A DNA stretch of 64,000 nt from Mycolicibacter minnesotensis (lineage in GTDB: Bacteria; Actinomycetota; Actinomycetes; Mycobacteriales; Mycobacteriaceae): NCBI RefSeq assembly GCF_010731755.1, contig NZ_AP022589.1, positions 124,001 to 188,000 on the forward strand. Reading direction: 5' to 3'. Made by a program: the position numbers and the translations under genes. Shown here in pieces: positions 45,706 through 56,156 of the stretch. Numbering within the stretch: the first letter of the stretch is position 1; each line of letters starts with the position of its first letter. The notes under the pieces were generated by a model. It saw only the letters and a list, made by a program, of their open reading frames with translations, did not search any database and had not been told where the DNA came from.

Positions 45706-46611
45706 TCAGGATACGTGCCGGAGCGCGGCCAGGGCCGTGTCGAGCACGTCGTGGGCGGCGGCGTCGATCCAGTGCGTGCGGTGGTCGCGGCGGAACCAGG
45801 ACCGCTGACGACGCACGTAGCGGCGGGTGCCGATGAATGTCAGCTCCCGGGCGCCCTCGCCGTCGCCTCCGGCATCGAGGTCGGCGATCACCTGGGCGTA
45901 GCCCAGGGCTCGGGCGGCGGTGACCCCGTCCCGGAGGCCCGACTGCAGCAGCTGCTGCACTTCGGCAACCAGCCCCTGGGCGAACATCGTGTCGGTGCGG
46001 GCGGCCAACCTTTCATCCAGAATAGTTGTGTCGCAGTCTAATCCGAGGATCATGGTGTTCCAGCGTGCCGCTCCGATGCTCGGCGCAGAGGCAGCGAAGG
46101 GCTGCCCGGTCAGCTCCACCACCTCCAATGCCCGCACGATCCTCCGGCCGTCAGTAGGCAGGATCGCCGCGGCGGCTGCGGGGTCTACGCCGGCTAGTTC
46201 GGCATGCAGGGCCCCCACCCCCACTTCGGCCAACCGCTGCTCGTAGCGGGCGCGGATCACCGGATCGGTCGCCGGGAACGTCCAGTCGTCGAGCAATGCC
46301 TGCAGATAGAGCATCGAACCGCCGACGATGATCGGCACCGCGCCACGGTCCATGATCGCCGCCACGTCGGCCGCAGCCGCCTGTTGGTAACGGGCCACCG
46401 TCGCGGTCTGTGCCACCTCGAGCACGTCGAGCTGGTGATGCGGGATGCCGCACCGCTGCTCCAGTGGCAGCTTTGCGGTGCCGATGTCCATGCCGCGGTA
46501 CAGCTGCATGGCGTCGGCGTTGACGATCTCGCCGCCAAGGCGCGCAGCCAAATCCAACGCCAATTGCGACTTGCCGGTACCGGTGGGCCCGACCACCGCG
46601 ATTGGCCTCAC
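45706..46611 (-). CDS. miaA: tRNA dimethylallyltransferase MiaA
   Basis: MiaA transfers dimethylallyl to A37 of tRNAs reading UNN codons, giving i6A. The 301-residue product has the P-loop GPTGTGKS (about residues 8-15) and the substrate-binding [15 protein letters not shown] motif. GTG start overlapping the Rv2728c-like stop (GTGA). Its product is the substrate of MiaB, also in this window, and its prenyl donor comes from the Dxs pathway. Confidence 0.95.
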   Translation of the reverse strand: MRPIAVVGPTGTGKSQLALDLAARLGGEIVNADAMQLYRGMDIGTAKLPLEQRCGIPHHQLDVLEVAQTATVARYQQAAAADVAAIMDRGAVPIIVGGSMLYLQALLDDWTFPATDPVIRARYEQRLAEVGVGALHAELAGVDPAAAAAILPTDGRRIVRALEVVELTGQPFAASAPSIGAARWNTMILGLDCDTTILDERLAARTDTMFAQGLVAEVQQLLQSGLRDGVTAARALGYAQVIADLDAGGDGEGARELTFIGTRRYVRRQRSWFRRDHRTHWIDAAAHDVLDTALAALRHVS

Positions 46612-47276
46612 GGCTGCCAGACCCCCACGAAGTAGCCGACCCCATACGGCGCATCACGGTAGAGCTGCGTGACGCTGCGCGGCGAGGTTCCGGCCAGTCC
46701 GGCCAGAGCCGCGAACCCGGCACGGCCGACGACCGGTGCCGGCAGCTCGACCAATGCCTCGACGTGGCCGGCGGCCAGCGCGTCGTCCAGAGCACGCTGG
46801 TATTCGACGTCGGCGGGGCAATGCCCACCCGGTGCCGCCGCGGTCAGGGTGTTGGCCCCGTCGGCGAGCACCAGCACCCCAACGGGCTCTGAGGCCTGGT
46901 CGATCTCGGCGCGCAGGCGCCTCCCGACGGCCAGCGCCGTGCCTGGATCGGCGCAGCAGTGGACGACCACCTCCGCGGCCGGGTGGACCTGCTCACGCAC
47001 CCAACCGGCGATCAATGCGCACAAGGGAAGCTCATCAGGTTCGGCGGCACCGGGCGACAGTCGCACCGTGACGTCGGCGCCGAATCCCCCGAAATTACCG
47101 GTGCCACGGGGTCCGTACACCGCATCCGGTCCGGTCCCAAGAGCTATCCACCGCTGCGGCAGTGCCTGGGCGGCAGCCAGGGCCGCGGCCCGCAACTCGG
47201 CGGCTTCGGCGGCGGTGCCGGCCAGTTCAGGCACCAGCACCGGCGCCGACGGCATGATTGCTATCGGTCCCAGCAC
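46608..47276 (-). CDS. LigB-like extradiol-dioxygenase-fold protein (Rv2728c-like)
   Basis: A 222-residue cytoplasmic protein, Ala-rich, resembling the class III extradiol dioxygenase subunit B fold ([16 protein letters not shown] at the start; a GxxNFGGFG segment near residue 60; HCCADPG near 105; ADGAN near 138). Conserved in actinobacteria next to miaA; no demonstrated substrate. GTG at 47276, with an ATG seven codons in as an alternative. Coupled to miaA. Confidence 0.75.
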   Translation of the reverse strand: MLGPIAIMPSAPVLVPELAGTAAEAAELRAAALAAAQALPQRWIALGTGPDAVYGPRGTGNFGGFGADVTVRLSPGAAEPDELPLCALIAGWVREQVHPAAEVVVHCCADPGTALAVGRRLRAEIDQASEPVGVLVLADGANTLTAAAPGGHCPADVEYQRALDDALAAGHVEALVELPAPVVGRAGFAALAGLAGTSPRSVTQLYRDAPYGVGYFVGVWQP

Positions 47277-47286
47277 GGCACCTAAG

Positions 47287-48204
47287 TTAGCTGTTGGTCG
47301 GCGCGGCCACCGGCTCGGCCAGGTCTGCTCCGGAGTCGGCGACGATTGTGGCGGCTTCGCCCCGGGCCAGGGCTGCCGTGGCGAGCACGATCAGCACCAC
47401 ACCGATGATCACCGCAACGTCTTCGAGTCCGCCGGCCTGAATGGTCTCGTTGAGCAGCACCACGCCCAGCGCCGTGGCGACCAGCGGTTTGGCCACCGTC
47501 ATCGTGGGCATCGACGCTGTCAGCGCGCCGGCCCGAAACGCAGACTGCTGGAAGATCATCCCGGCCAGCGTCGCCGCCAGCCACGGCACGAGAGTCGGCG
47601 AGCGCAGCACCGCGGCGAAGCCGTCTGCCTTGAGCACCTCCACCAGAACCTTGGTGAGCAGGGCGAAGACCGCCAGTGATGTGCCCGCCACCACGGCCAG
47701 CAATACCGCCGCAGCCGGCCTGCCCTTGTAGATCCGGGCGGCCACCACACATCCGAACAGCATCGCCGCCAGCACCACCGACACGATGATCCAGACGGCC
47801 GCCGGCGCGTGGCGCTTCCCCTCGGTGGGATCTCCCACGACCACCACCACCGCCAGCGCGGAGGCCAACAGAATGGCCCACATCCACTCCCAGTTGGTCA
47901 CCCGCCGGCGAGTGATCCAGGCGTACATCGGCAGCGCGAACAGCAGTGCCGTCACCTGCAGCCCGGTCACCAGCATCACCGAGCCGACCGCCAGCGCCAC
48001 CGCCTGCAGGGCGTAGTTGGCCACCGCGGCGGCCCCGCCGCCCCACCAACGCGGGTCGCGCAGCGACAGCCAGAACAACTGCAGGTGACCTACCTGCTGA
48101 TCCGTGATCTCCTGGGCAGACCGCTGGCGGATAACGTCGCCGATCGCGGACGCCAAGGCGGCGCACAGCGCCAGTAACGCCGCGAGGAAATTCCCTGTCG
48201 ACAT
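47287..48204 (-). CDS. DMT-superfamily permease (first of tandem pair)
   Basis: A 305-residue membrane protein with about nine or ten hydrophobic segments of the drug/metabolite transporter superfamily. It shares a clear architecture with the next gene upstream: an N-terminal GDVIRQRSAQ motif, a QSAFRAGALTASMPT segment near residue 220 and a short polar tail. ATG with GAGGAGGGG at good spacing. The substrate is unknown. It corresponds in place to Rv2729c. Confidence 0.82.
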   Translation of the reverse strand: MSTGNFLAALLALCAALASAIGDVIRQRSAQEITDQQVGHLQLFWLSLRDPRWWGGGAAAVANYALQAVALAVGSVMLVTGLQVTALLFALPMYAWITRRRVTNWEWMWAILLASALAVVVVVGDPTEGKRHAPAAVWIIVSVVLAAMLFGCVVAARIYKGRPAAAVLLAVVAGTSLAVFALLTKVLVEVLKADGFAAVLRSPTLVPWLAATLAGMIFQQSAFRAGALTASMPTMTVAKPLVATALGVVLLNETIQAGGLEDVAVIIGVVLIVLATAALARGEAATIVADSGADLAEPVAAPTNS

Positions 48205-48281
48205 GACCCCCTCCTCAGAGGGCAAACGATACCCGCTGTTCACCTTCTGGCTGGCGAGCAAGGCCGACGGGGGCGGCCGAG

Positions 48282-49163
48282 CTACGTCGCGGCAACCACC
48301 GGATTGCCCGCGGAGGCCGCCTGATCGCGCGACAGCGCCACGACGGCGGCGACGAGCGAGACCACCGCCAACACCAGGATGAACATGCCCTCGCGGCCGG
48401 GGTTCAGCACCTCACCGAGCAACACGATGCCCAGCGTCGCGGCCACCGTCGGTTCCAGCACCGTGATGGTCGGTAACGAGGCCGTCAGGGCTCCGGCGCG
48501 AAATGACGACTGCTGGTACACCGCGCCGGTCAGGGCGACCGCCGCCCACGCATAGAGCTCCGGTGCGGCCAACAGCGTGCGCGGACCGTGGCCGATCAGA
48601 TCGACCACGCCCTTGGTCAGAACCGCGAAGATGCCCCACGAGATGGCGGACACTGCGGCCAGCAGCACGGCTGACGCCACCCGGCCTGCATAGACCCGCG
48701 CACCGATCAGGCACAGCAACACCGTCGGAGCCAGCACCGCGATCACCCAAATCCAGGCCTCCAGCCCGGCGCGCGCATGCCCGGCGGTGGGATTGCCGAC
48801 GGTGATGATGATCGTCTCGGCCGCCACCAACAGGCCCGCCCACATCCACACCGAGCGGCCCAAGCGATGACCTGCCTGGCGGGCACCCAACGGCAGCGCG
48901 AACAGCAGTGAGGTGACCAGCAACGACTCCACCAACAGCACCGATCCCAGCCCGAGCGCCGTGGCTTGCAGGCCCAACGCCACCAGCCCCGCCAGGCTGC
49001 CCACCCACCAACGCCGGTCGGTCAACAGCCGGGCGAACAGCGCCGCGGGCCCGATGCCCGGGTCCCCGACACGACGGGCACTGCGCTGCTGGATCACGTC
49101 GCTGATCGCGCCGAACAGAGCCGCGCCGAGCGCGAGCAGAACGACGACGGTCTCTTTCTCCAT
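48282..49163 (-). CDS. DMT-superfamily permease (second of tandem pair)
   Basis: A 293-residue paralogue of the gene at 47287, with the same topology and matching motifs (SDVIQQRSARR; QSSFRAGALTASLPT). The two lie in the same direction 77 bp apart, so they arose by tandem duplication and may form a hetero-oligomeric transporter like small DMT pairs, or have different substrates. Divergent from the DUF349 gene. Confidence 0.82.
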   Translation of the reverse strand: MEKETVVVLLALGAALFGAISDVIQQRSARRVGDPGIGPAALFARLLTDRRWWVGSLAGLVALGLQATALGLGSVLLVESLLVTSLLFALPLGARQAGHRLGRSVWMWAGLLVAAETIIITVGNPTAGHARAGLEAWIWVIAVLAPTVLLCLIGARVYAGRVASAVLLAAVSAISWGIFAVLTKGVVDLIGHGPRTLLAAPELYAWAAVALTGAVYQQSSFRAGALTASLPTITVLEPTVAATLGIVLLGEVLNPGREGMFILVLAVVSLVAAVVALSRDQAASAGNPVVAAT

Positions 49164-49236
49164 GGCCGGTCTCCTGCATCTGTGTGCGCCGCGGTAGCAA
49201 AACGGTGGCGATCGGACAGGCTACCGTCCGGCCTAT

Positions 49237-49286
49237 GCGGCGGCCCCAGCCTCACCTCTCCTGCGTCGAGCCTCGCTGAACCGCCG
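49237..49286. repeat. dispersed intergenic repeat, copy B
   Basis: The partner of the copy at 17101-17148: 43 of 50 aligned positions are identical. It lies in the 237-bp gap between the divergent DMT and DUF349 genes. A CCGCC/GGCGG stem (49281-49295) borders it, and a direct CTTGAAT repeat (49316 and 49326) follows. Confidence 0.7.
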
Positions 49287-49400
49287 AGTTGGCGGCGCGG
49301 TGTGGCGGGTAACTGCTTGAATACTCTTGAATGCTTCTAGGCAGATCGAAGGCGCCGCGGTGCGCGGCAGATGCGCGGGTTATCCCGCGCGAAGGGTTAG

Positions 49401-50744
49401 GTGACGACAGTGATGACCACTGACAGCGGTTCGTCCGCACCCACGCCACGCCCGGGTCCGCGTCCGGGACCACGCCCCGGCCCCAAGCCGGGTGCCAGGC
49501 CTGCCCCGGTCGTTCTCGGACCCCCTGCCGCTGATCCACACCAGTTCGGGCGGGTCGATGACGACGGCACCGTGTGGTTGATCACCTCGGCCGGGGAGCG
49601 ACAGATCGGCTCCTGGCAGGCTGGTGACCCTGACGCAGCGTTCGCCCACTTCGGCCGCCGCTATGACGATCTGAGCACCGAAGTGACCCTGCTCGAGGAG
49701 CGGTTGACTTCCGGTACGGGCGACGCACGCAAGATCAAGGCGTCCGCAGCCGCGCTGGCCGAGCAGCTGCCCACGGCCAGCGTCCTCGGCGATATGGATG
49801 CCCTGGCGGTGCGCATCGCGGCGGTCAGCGAACACGCTGACTCCGTGGCCGCCGCCGGCCGGGCACAGCGTGACGAGCAGCGAGCGGCGGCGGCCGCACG
49901 CAAGGAGGCACTGGCCGCCGAGGCCGAGGAACTGGCCGCGAACTCGACGCAGTGGAAGACCACCGGCGACCGGCTGCGCGCCATTCTCGACGAATGGCGC
50001 ACCATCACCGGCCTGGACCGCAAGGTCGATGACGCGCTGTGGAAGCGCTATGCGGCCGCCCGAGACGGCTTCAACCGACGGCGCGGGTCGCACTTCGCCG
50101 ACCTCGACCGTGGGCGGGCCGGGGCGCGGGAGGAAAAGGAACGGCTGTGCAAGCGGGCTGAAGAGCTCTCCGGTTCCACCGACTGGGCGGCCACCAGCGC
50201 CACGTTCCGGCAACTGCTCGCCAGCTGGAAGGAGACCGGGCGGGCCTCGAAGGATGTCGACGAGGCACTGTGGCAGCGGTTCAAGGCCGCCCAGGATGCG
50301 TTCTTCTCGGCGCGCAACGCCGCCCATGCCGAACGCGACGCCGAGCTGGAGGCCAACGCGACCGCCAAAGAGGCCCTGCTCGCCGAGGCGGAGCGGATCG
50401 ACCCGGCCAACCAGAATGCCGCACGCGCCGCGCTGCGCTCGATTGTCAACAAATGGGATGAGCTGGGCAAAGCCCCCCGGGAACGTTCCGCCGAGTTGGA
50501 GCGGCGTTTGCGAGCGGTGGAGAAAAAGGTGCGCGACGCCAGCGCCGCCGCCGAAGCAGCCGTGGTCGATCCCGAAGCCGAGGCCCGGGCGGCGCAGTTC
50601 CGCACTCGCGCCGAACAGTTCGAGCGGCAGGCGCAGAAGGCACTGGCGGCCGGTCGCGACAAGGAAGCCGCCGAGGCCACCGCCAACGCCGAGCAGTGGC
50701 GGCAGTGGGCCCAGGCCGCGGAGAAGGCGCTCAACCGGCGCTGA
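49401..50744 (+). CDS. DUF349 coiled-coil protein (Rv2731-like)
   Basis: A 447-residue, strongly helical charged protein. A proline-rich start with repeated PRPGPRPG units (about residues 15-32) is followed by a short beta domain ([13 protein letters not shown]...) and a long helical region with several DUF349 repeats, each ending with WKETG- or [16 protein letters not shown] motifs. DUF349 proteins are found in many bacteria; function unknown. GTG at 49401 has GAAGGG four bases before; an ATG at 49413 is the alternative. Confidence 0.82.
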   Translation: MTTVMTTDSGSSAPTPRPGPRPGPRPGPKPGARPAPVVLGPPAADPHQFGRVDDDGTVWLITSAGERQIGSWQAGDPDAAFAHFGRRYDDLSTEVTLLEERLTSGTGDARKIKASAAALAEQLPTASVLGDMDALAVRIAAVSEHADSVAAAGRAQRDEQRAAAAARKEALAAEAEELAANSTQWKTTGDRLRAILDEWRTITGLDRKVDDALWKRYAAARDGFNRRRGSHFADLDRGRAGAREEKERLCKRAEELSGSTDWAATSATFRQLLASWKETGRASKDVDEALWQRFKAAQDAFFSARNAAHAERDAELEANATAKEALLAEAERIDPANQNAARAALRSIVNKWDELGKAPRERSAELERRLRAVEKKVRDASAAAEAAVVDPEAEARAAQFRTRAEQFERQAQKALAAGRDKEAAEATANAEQWRQWAQAAEKALNRR

Positions 50745-50751
50745 CAACCAA

Positions 50752-50774
50752 CCGTTGGCGAACAGCGCCAACGG
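50752..50774. terminator. hairpin after the DUF349 gene
   Basis: CCGTTGGC (50752-50759) and GCCAACGG (50767-50774) form a perfect 8-bp stem with a 7-base loop, just after the stop and before the convergent Rv2732c-like gene. Confidence 0.5.
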
Positions 50775-50809
50775 GCGCCTGACTGGCCACCCCCGAAGAG
50801 GCGCAGACG

Positions 50810-51406
50810 CTAAGCGCCGGCGGGCGGGTCTTCCGGGCGACTGAGGTCGTCCAACAGGTTCCTCGATTGCAGCTCCGCGGTGCTGCGCCGACGCTCGGCC
50901 TCGGCGGCAAGTTGCACCGCGGTGCGCGACCACACCACGCGTGCCCAGTGAAACGTCAGCACGATCAAGGTGACCCAAGCCAAGACCAGCCCGACGCCTG
51001 GGCCCGGATGGCCCTGCACGGCCGTCTGACGGGACCACACGGCCAACAGTCCGACGGCGCTGGCGATCGCCGAACCCGCCAGCGCCACCCAGGCCACGGT
51101 CCAGCGCCGGGTCAGGAGCGCCAGCAGCGAGAAGCCCACTCCGAACACCAGTGCCAACCACATGAACAGCTGCGACGGCAGAGTCACTAGGGCCTCGTCG
51201 GTGCCGCTGCCGGGGAACAGCACATCCCAGCCGCGCACGGCACCGGTGTGCGGCAGCAGGAACGATCCCACCAAGACAAACACGCAGATCGCTACGACCA
51301 GTCCCCTGCCCCCGGGGTCGATCTCACCGGCGACACGCCGCTCCGCGGCTTCGATCTCAGCGCGGTAGGCCTCGAAATCGGGCTGGTTTTCCTTGTTGCC
51401 GCTCAT
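50810..51406 (-). CDS. conserved membrane protein (Rv2732c-like)
   Basis: A 198-residue protein: an acidic, helical N terminus, four hydrophobic segments (about residues 35-55, 78-98, 105-125, 138-155) and a charged cytoplasmic tail. Function unknown. It starts with an ATG overlapping the miaB stop (ATGA), so it is translated with miaB. Confidence 0.8.
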   Translation of the reverse strand: MSGNKENQPDFEAYRAEIEAAERRVAGEIDPGGRGLVVAICVFVLVGSFLLPHTGAVRGWDVLFPGSGTDEALVTLPSQLFMWLALVFGVGFSLLALLTRRWTVAWVALAGSAIASAVGLLAVWSRQTAVQGHPGPGVGLVLAWVTLIVLTFHWARVVWSRTAVQLAAEAERRRSTAELQSRNLLDDLSRPEDPPAGA

Positions 51407-52869
51407 CGCGCCGCCTCTGGCATCTTGGGCATGCCAAGCCCGACGCCAGGCGCCGGTTCCGCATGCAGGTCTCCCGCCCGGGTCCGCCGGTGACTCAGCA
51501 GGGCGCCGTCCGCCAGGAGGTGGTGCGGCGCGGCGCCGGTCACCGTCGTGGTCACCACGTCGCCGGGGCGCACCTGTGCGGTTCCCGGGGCGAAGTGCAC
51601 CAGCCTGCCGTCCCGCGCCCGACCGCTCATCCGCGCAGTCTGGGCATCTTTACGCCCTTCGCCGACCGCCACCAGCAGTTCTACGGTGCGTCCTATCTGG
51701 GCCCGATTCTCGTCCCACGAGATCTGCTCCTGTAACTCGATCAAGCGTTCGTAACGTTGCTGGACCACTTCTTTGGGGACCTGATCGGGTAACTCGGCAG
51801 CCGGCGTTCCAGGCCGCTTGGAGTACTGGAAGGTGAACGCGGCAGAGAAGCGAGCCGCTGCCACCACCTCAAGTGTCTCGGCGAAATCCTGCTCGGTCTC
51901 GCCCGGGAAGCCGACGATCAGGTCGGTAGTGATGGCCGCGTCCGGTATGGCGGCTCGGACCCTGTCGAGAATGCCGAGATAGCGCTCGGCCCGGTACGAG
52001 CGGCGCATGGCCCGCAACACCGAGTCGGAGCCGGACTGCAGGGGCATGTGCAGTGTGGGGCAGACGTTAGGGGTCTGCGCCATCGCCTCGATGACGTCGT
52101 CAGTGAATTCCGCCGGATGCGGGGAGGTGAACCGAACCCGCTCCAGGCCATCGATGTCGCCGCAGGCCCGCAACAGCGAAGCGAACGCGCCGCGGTCACG
52201 CGGCATGTCCGGGTCGGCGAAAGAGACGCCGTAGGCGTTGACGTTCTGGCCCAGCAGGGTCACCTCCAGAACACCTTCTGCGGCCAACGCCCGCACCTCG
52301 GCCAGGATGTCGTCTGGGCTACGGTCCACCTCCCGGCCACGCAAGGACGGCACGATGCAGAAGGTGCAGCTGTTGTTGCAGCCGACCGAGATGGATACCC
52401 AGGCCGAGTAGGCCGAGTCGCGTGCGGCGGGAAGCGACGACGGGAACTCACGCAGCGATTCGACGATCTCGACCTGGGCGCTCCGGTTGTGCCTGGCGCG
52501 TTCCAGCAGCGCGGGCAGGGAGCCCAGGTTGTGGGTGCCGAAGACGACGTCCACCCATGGCGCGCGACGCAGCACGCTGTCCTTGTCCTTCTGCGCCAGG
52601 CAACCGCCGACAGCGATCTGCATGTCGGGGTTGCTGCGCTTGTTGGGCGCCAGGTGGCTCAGATTGCCGTAGAGCTTGTTGTCAGCGTTCTCCCGCACCG
52701 CGCAGGTGTTGAACACCACTAAGTCGGCGTCGTCGTCGCCGGACGCACGACGATAGCCGGCCTGTTCGAGCATTCCGGCTATGCGTTCGGAATCGTGAAC
52801 ATTCATCTGGCAGCCGTAAGTGCGCACTTCATAGGTGCGCATCTGTTCGGAAATCACCGGCGAACTCAC
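51403..52869 (-). CDS. miaB: tRNA-2-methylthio-N6-dimethylallyladenosine synthase MiaB
   Basis: A radical-SAM methylthiotransferase of 488 residues that turns i6A37 into ms2i6A37. The UPF0004 domain holds the cluster ligands C20, C56 and C90; the radical-SAM motif is C164-x3-C168-x2-C171; a TRAM domain ends the protein, followed by a Gly/Pro-rich tail. The GTG at 52869 is selected: TACCAT lies seven bases before it, fitting a leaderless start; an in-frame ATG at 52842 is later than the expected N terminus. Works with MiaA. Confidence 0.92.
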   Translation of the reverse strand: MSSPVISEQMRTYEVRTYGCQMNVHDSERIAGMLEQAGYRRASGDDDADLVVFNTCAVRENADNKLYGNLSHLAPNKRSNPDMQIAVGGCLAQKDKDSVLRRAPWVDVVFGTHNLGSLPALLERARHNRSAQVEIVESLREFPSSLPAARDSAYSAWVSISVGCNNSCTFCIVPSLRGREVDRSPDDILAEVRALAAEGVLEVTLLGQNVNAYGVSFADPDMPRDRGAFASLLRACGDIDGLERVRFTSPHPAEFTDDVIEAMAQTPNVCPTLHMPLQSGSDSVLRAMRRSYRAERYLGILDRVRAAIPDAAITTDLIVGFPGETEQDFAETLEVVAAARFSAAFTFQYSKRPGTPAAELPDQVPKEVVQQRYERLIELQEQISWDENRAQIGRTVELLVAVGEGRKDAQTARMSGRARDGRLVHFAPGTAQVRPGDVVTTTVTGAAPHHLLADGALLSHRRTRAGDLHAEPAPGVGLGMPKMPEAAR

Positions 52870-52944
52870 CCGGACTATGGTACGGCGGCCGAGTCGCCGG
52901 GAGTGACCCCGTCGATAGCTGCGCCCACGCGGCGGGTTCCTGGG

Positions 52945-52950
52945 TAGGGT
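52945..52950 (+). promoter_or_regulatory. -10 element before the amino-acid ABC operon
   Basis: TAGGGT ends eight bases before the ATG of the ATPase gene and there is no Shine-Dalgarno sequence, suggesting a leaderless message for the first gene. Confidence 0.45.
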
Positions 52951-52958
52951 CATATGCC

Positions 52959-53717
52959 ATGACCAGCGGCGGACCGGATTCGGTGCCGATGATCGCCATC
53001 CGAAACGTCAACAAGTACTTCGGCGGCTTGCATGTTCTCAAAGACATCAGCCTGGAAGTCGCCCGCGGCGAGGTGGTGGCGATCCTCGGCCCTTCGGGGT
53101 CGGGTAAATCCACCCTGTGCCGCACCATCAACAGGCTCGAAGTCATCGACTCAGGCGCGATCACCGTCGACGGCCAGCCGCTTCCCGCCGAAGGTGCGGC
53201 ACTCGCCCGGCTGCGCGCACAAGTCGGCATGGTGTTCCAATCGTTCAACCTGTTTCCGCACAAGACCATCCTCGACAACGTCACACTGGCACCGATGAAG
53301 GTGCACAAGATGCCCCGAATGCAGGCGCACCGTCAGGCGATGGAGCTGCTGGAGCGGGTAGGGGTAGCCGACCAGGCCGACAAGCACCCCGCGCAGCTGT
53401 CCGGCGGACAGCAGCAGCGGGTCGCGATCGCACGTTCGCTGGCAATGAGCCCCAAGGTGATGTTGTTCGACGAACCGACCAGTGCCCTAGACCCAGAGAT
53501 GATCAGCGAGGTGCTCGACGTGATGGCCACGCTGGCCGACGACGGGATGACCATGGTGGTGGTTACCCACGAAATGGGCTTCGCCCGCCGCGCCGCCGAC
53601 CGGGTGGTGTTCATGGCAGACGGCACCATCGTCGAGGAAGCGGCGCCCGCCGAGTTCTTCGACTCGCCGAGGACTGCTCGGGCCCAGGACTTCCTCGCGA
53701 AGGTCCTCGATCACTGA
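52959..53717 (+). CDS. polar amino-acid ABC transporter, ATPase subunit
   Basis: A 252-residue ABC ATPase of the PAAT (GlnQ/GluA) type. Walker A is GPSGSGKST near residue 46, the signature LSGGQQQR near 147 and Walker [13 protein letters not shown] near 167, with the switch His in VVTHEMGF. It is the first gene of a four-gene operon with a binding lipoprotein and two permeases and overlaps the next by one base (TGATG). Probable substrate: glutamate, glutamine or a related polar amino acid. Confidence 0.92.
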   Translation: MTSGGPDSVPMIAIRNVNKYFGGLHVLKDISLEVARGEVVAILGPSGSGKSTLCRTINRLEVIDSGAITVDGQPLPAEGAALARLRAQVGMVFQSFNLFPHKTILDNVTLAPMKVHKMPRMQAHRQAMELLERVGVADQADKHPAQLSGGQQQRVAIARSLAMSPKVMLFDEPTSALDPEMISEVLDVMATLADDGMTMVVVTHEMGFARRAADRVVFMADGTIVEEAAPAEFFDSPRTARAQDFLAKVLDH

Positions 53718-54538
53718 TGCGCACGGCGCGACCCCTGCACCTGCTCGCACGCCTGTGCGCGGCTCTTACAGTGGCGTCGGCGCTGGCGATATTCGTTGGG
53801 GGATGTAGCCCTCACGACAGCGACAACATCACCATCGGCGTCAAATTCGACCAGCCTGGATTGAGCGTGAAGAAGCCCGACGGCTCGCTGGGCGGATTCG
53901 ATGTCGAGGTGGCCCGCTACATCGCGGCACGGCTGGGCTACCCGCCCGAGCGCATCACCTGGATCGAGGCACCGTCAGCTCAGCGCGAGATGCTGCTGCG
54001 CAACGGCCAGGTCGACTTCGTGGTGGCCACCTATTCGATCACCGACTCTCGTCGTCAGAAAGTCGATTTCGCCGGCCCCTACCTGCTCACCGGGCAGTCG
54101 CTGCTGGTGCGTGCAGACAACACCGATATCGACGGCACCGCGTCCCTGCACCGGAACAAGAAGTTGTGTTCGGTGTCGGGTTCAACTCCGGCCCAACGGA
54201 TCAAGGACCGCTACCCGGGTGTGCAACTGCAGCGCTACGACACCTATTCGGCCTGCGTGGAGGCGCTACGCAACGGCGCCATCGACGCGGTGACCACCGA
54301 CGATGTCATCCTGGCCGGCTACGCGGCCCAAAATCCCGGAGACTTCAAACTGGTCGGTGACCGCTTCTCCCAGGAGCTCTACGGGATCGGCGTGCACAAG
54401 GGCAATGAGGGGCTGCGACAGCGGATCAACGAGGCCCTCGAAGAGATGAAACGGGACGGCTCCTGGCAGGCAGCGTTCCAGGACAATTTCGGCCCCGCCG
54501 GGTTCCCGGTGCCCGAACCGCCCCAGTTAGTTCGATGA
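53717..54538 (+). CDS. polar amino-acid ABC transporter, substrate-binding lipoprotein
   Basis: A 273-residue exported protein. Residues 1-29 are a lipoprotein signal with lipobox VGGC, C30 being the lipidated cysteine. The mature part is a type II periplasmic-binding fold (SBP_bac_3) with GSLGGFDVEVARYIA and VDFVVATYSIT motifs, as in glutamate/glutamine-binding proteins. It overlaps the ATPase gene by one base and the first permease gene by four. Confidence 0.9.
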   Translation: MRTARPLHLLARLCAALTVASALAIFVGGCSPHDSDNITIGVKFDQPGLSVKKPDGSLGGFDVEVARYIAARLGYPPERITWIEAPSAQREMLLRNGQVDFVVATYSITDSRRQKVDFAGPYLLTGQSLLVRADNTDIDGTASLHRNKKLCSVSGSTPAQRIKDRYPGVQLQRYDTYSACVEALRNGAIDAVTTDDVILAGYAAQNPGDFKLVGDRFSQELYGIGVHKGNEGLRQRINEALEEMKRDGSWQAAFQDNFGPAGFPVPEPPQLVR

Positions 54539-55212
54539 TGCTGAGCGAGTATCGAGGACAGATTCTCCAATCCTTCAGTGTCACAGTAGAGTTAGCGGTG
54601 ATGTCCGGCGCGTTGGCGCTGCTGCTGGGGACCGGATTGGCAGCGATGCGACTGGCTCCGGTTCCCGTGCTGAGGTGGATCGGCAGCGGCTACGTCCACC
54701 TGGTGCGCAACACTCCCCTGACCCTGTTGCTACTGCTGTGCTCTTTCGGCTTGGCCCAGACTCTGGGAGTGTCGTTGAGCGACCCGCAGTCGCCGACGTC
54801 GGTCGATGACAGCAACTTTCGGCTGGCGGTCCTCGGGCTGAGCATGTACACAGCGTCATTCGTATGCGAGGCGCTGCGCTCCGGCGTCAACACCGTCGGG
54901 ATCGGCCAGGCCGAGGCCGCCCGATCGTTGGGGCTGAGTTTCACCCAGAATCTTCGGATCATCCTGCTCCCCCAAGCATTTCGGGCAGTGATCATCCCGC
55001 TTGGTTCGGTGTTCATCGCGCTCACGAAGAACACCACGCTGGCCTCGGCGATCGGCGTGGCCGAGGCGGCCCTGCTGATGAAGTCGATGACTGAGAACAC
55101 CGCAGCACTGCTCGGGGTGGGCGCGGTGTTCGCCACAGGATTTGTGCTGCTCACCTTGCCCCTAGGCCTGGTGTTCGGCTATCTGGATCGGCGCTGGGCG
55201 GTGTCGCGGTGA
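54535..55212 (+). CDS. polar amino-acid ABC transporter, permease subunit 1
   Basis: A 225-residue membrane protein of the HisM/GluC family with about five helices. The EAA loop that docks to the ATPase is visible (GQAEAARSLGLSFTQNLRIILLPQAFR, near residue 125). ATG overlaps the upstream stop; GTG of the next gene overlaps its own stop. Confidence 0.9.
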   Translation: MMLSEYRGQILQSFSVTVELAVMSGALALLLGTGLAAMRLAPVPVLRWIGSGYVHLVRNTPLTLLLLLCSFGLAQTLGVSLSDPQSPTSVDDSNFRLAVLGLSMYTASFVCEALRSGVNTVGIGQAEAARSLGLSFTQNLRIILLPQAFRAVIIPLGSVFIALTKNTTLASAIGVAEAALLMKSMTENTAALLGVGAVFATGFVLLTLPLGLVFGYLDRRWAVSR

Positions 55213-56093
55213 GGTCCGCACCACGGGCGACGGTGCTGTTCGACACCCCGGGACCGCGGGCCCGCGCCCGTTACCACGCCATGTCGGCGGCAGCAGTGCT
55301 GGCGGCGGGGCTGCTGGGCTGGGTGTTGTACTCGCGGCTGTCCGCCAAAGGCCAACTGACCGCGGAGAAGTGGACGCCGTTTCTGACCACGGACCTGTGG
55401 CGGACCTATGTCTTGCCGGGGGTGGTGGGAACGGTTACAGCGGCGGCCTGGTCGATCGGGCTCGCGCTGATCTTGGGGGTTGCACTCGGGGTCGGCCGCC
55501 TGTCGCCGATCACTGGGGTTCGCTGGAGTTGTGCGGCGGCGGTGGAGTTCTTCCGCGCTATTCCGGTGCTGATCATGATGATCTTCGCCTATTTCGTCTA
55601 CGGCCTGCTCAATGCCTTTCCGCCGCAGCAGATCGCGCTGGCAGGCGTGGTCACCGGCCTCACCCTCTACAACGGAGCCGTCATCGCCGAGATCGTGCGG
55701 GCAGGAGTGAAGACCCTGCCACGCGGGCAGTCCGAGGCGGCCGCCGCGCTGGGACTGGGCTGGGTCAAGTCGATGTGGCTTGTGCTGCTGCCGCAGGCCG
55801 TGACCGCGATGTTGCCGGTACTGGTGTCACAACTGGTGGTGGTGCTCAAAGACACCGCGATCGGCTATCAGATCACGTTCGTGGAGATGGTGCGCCAAGG
55901 CACCGTCGTTGGCTCCCAGTACAGCAACTACCTGCCTGCGCTGCTGGTGATCGCGGCGCTGATGATCAGCGGAAATCTGGCACTGTCTGCGGGCGCCTTC
56001 GGTCTGGAACGCCGATTGCGCCGGGCACGGCACTCGCCCCTGGAGCCAGCCCCGATCGAGCCGGAAGGTACGCCCGGGGCCCGGGTCGTTTAG
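55209..56093 (+). CDS. polar amino-acid ABC transporter, permease subunit 2
   Basis: A 294-residue permease of the GluD type, with an N-terminal extra helix and loop before the core. The EAA loop (GQSEAAAALGLGWVKSMWLVLLPQA, near residue 178) is present. GTG start overlapping the first permease stop. It ends the transporter operon. Confidence 0.9.
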   Translation: MRSAPRATVLFDTPGPRARARYHAMSAAAVLAAGLLGWVLYSRLSAKGQLTAEKWTPFLTTDLWRTYVLPGVVGTVTAAAWSIGLALILGVALGVGRLSPITGVRWSCAAAVEFFRAIPVLIMMIFAYFVYGLLNAFPPQQIALAGVVTGLTLYNGAVIAEIVRAGVKTLPRGQSEAAAALGLGWVKSMWLVLLPQAVTAMLPVLVSQLVVVLKDTAIGYQITFVEMVRQGTVVGSQYSNYLPALLVIAALMISGNLALSAGAFGLERRLRRARHSPLEPAPIEPEGTPGARVV

Positions 56094-56156
56094 GCACTGC
56101 GCGCACGATGCCCGGCGTCTAGAGTCGGACTCGACAGCCAGCGACAGGAGATCCCC

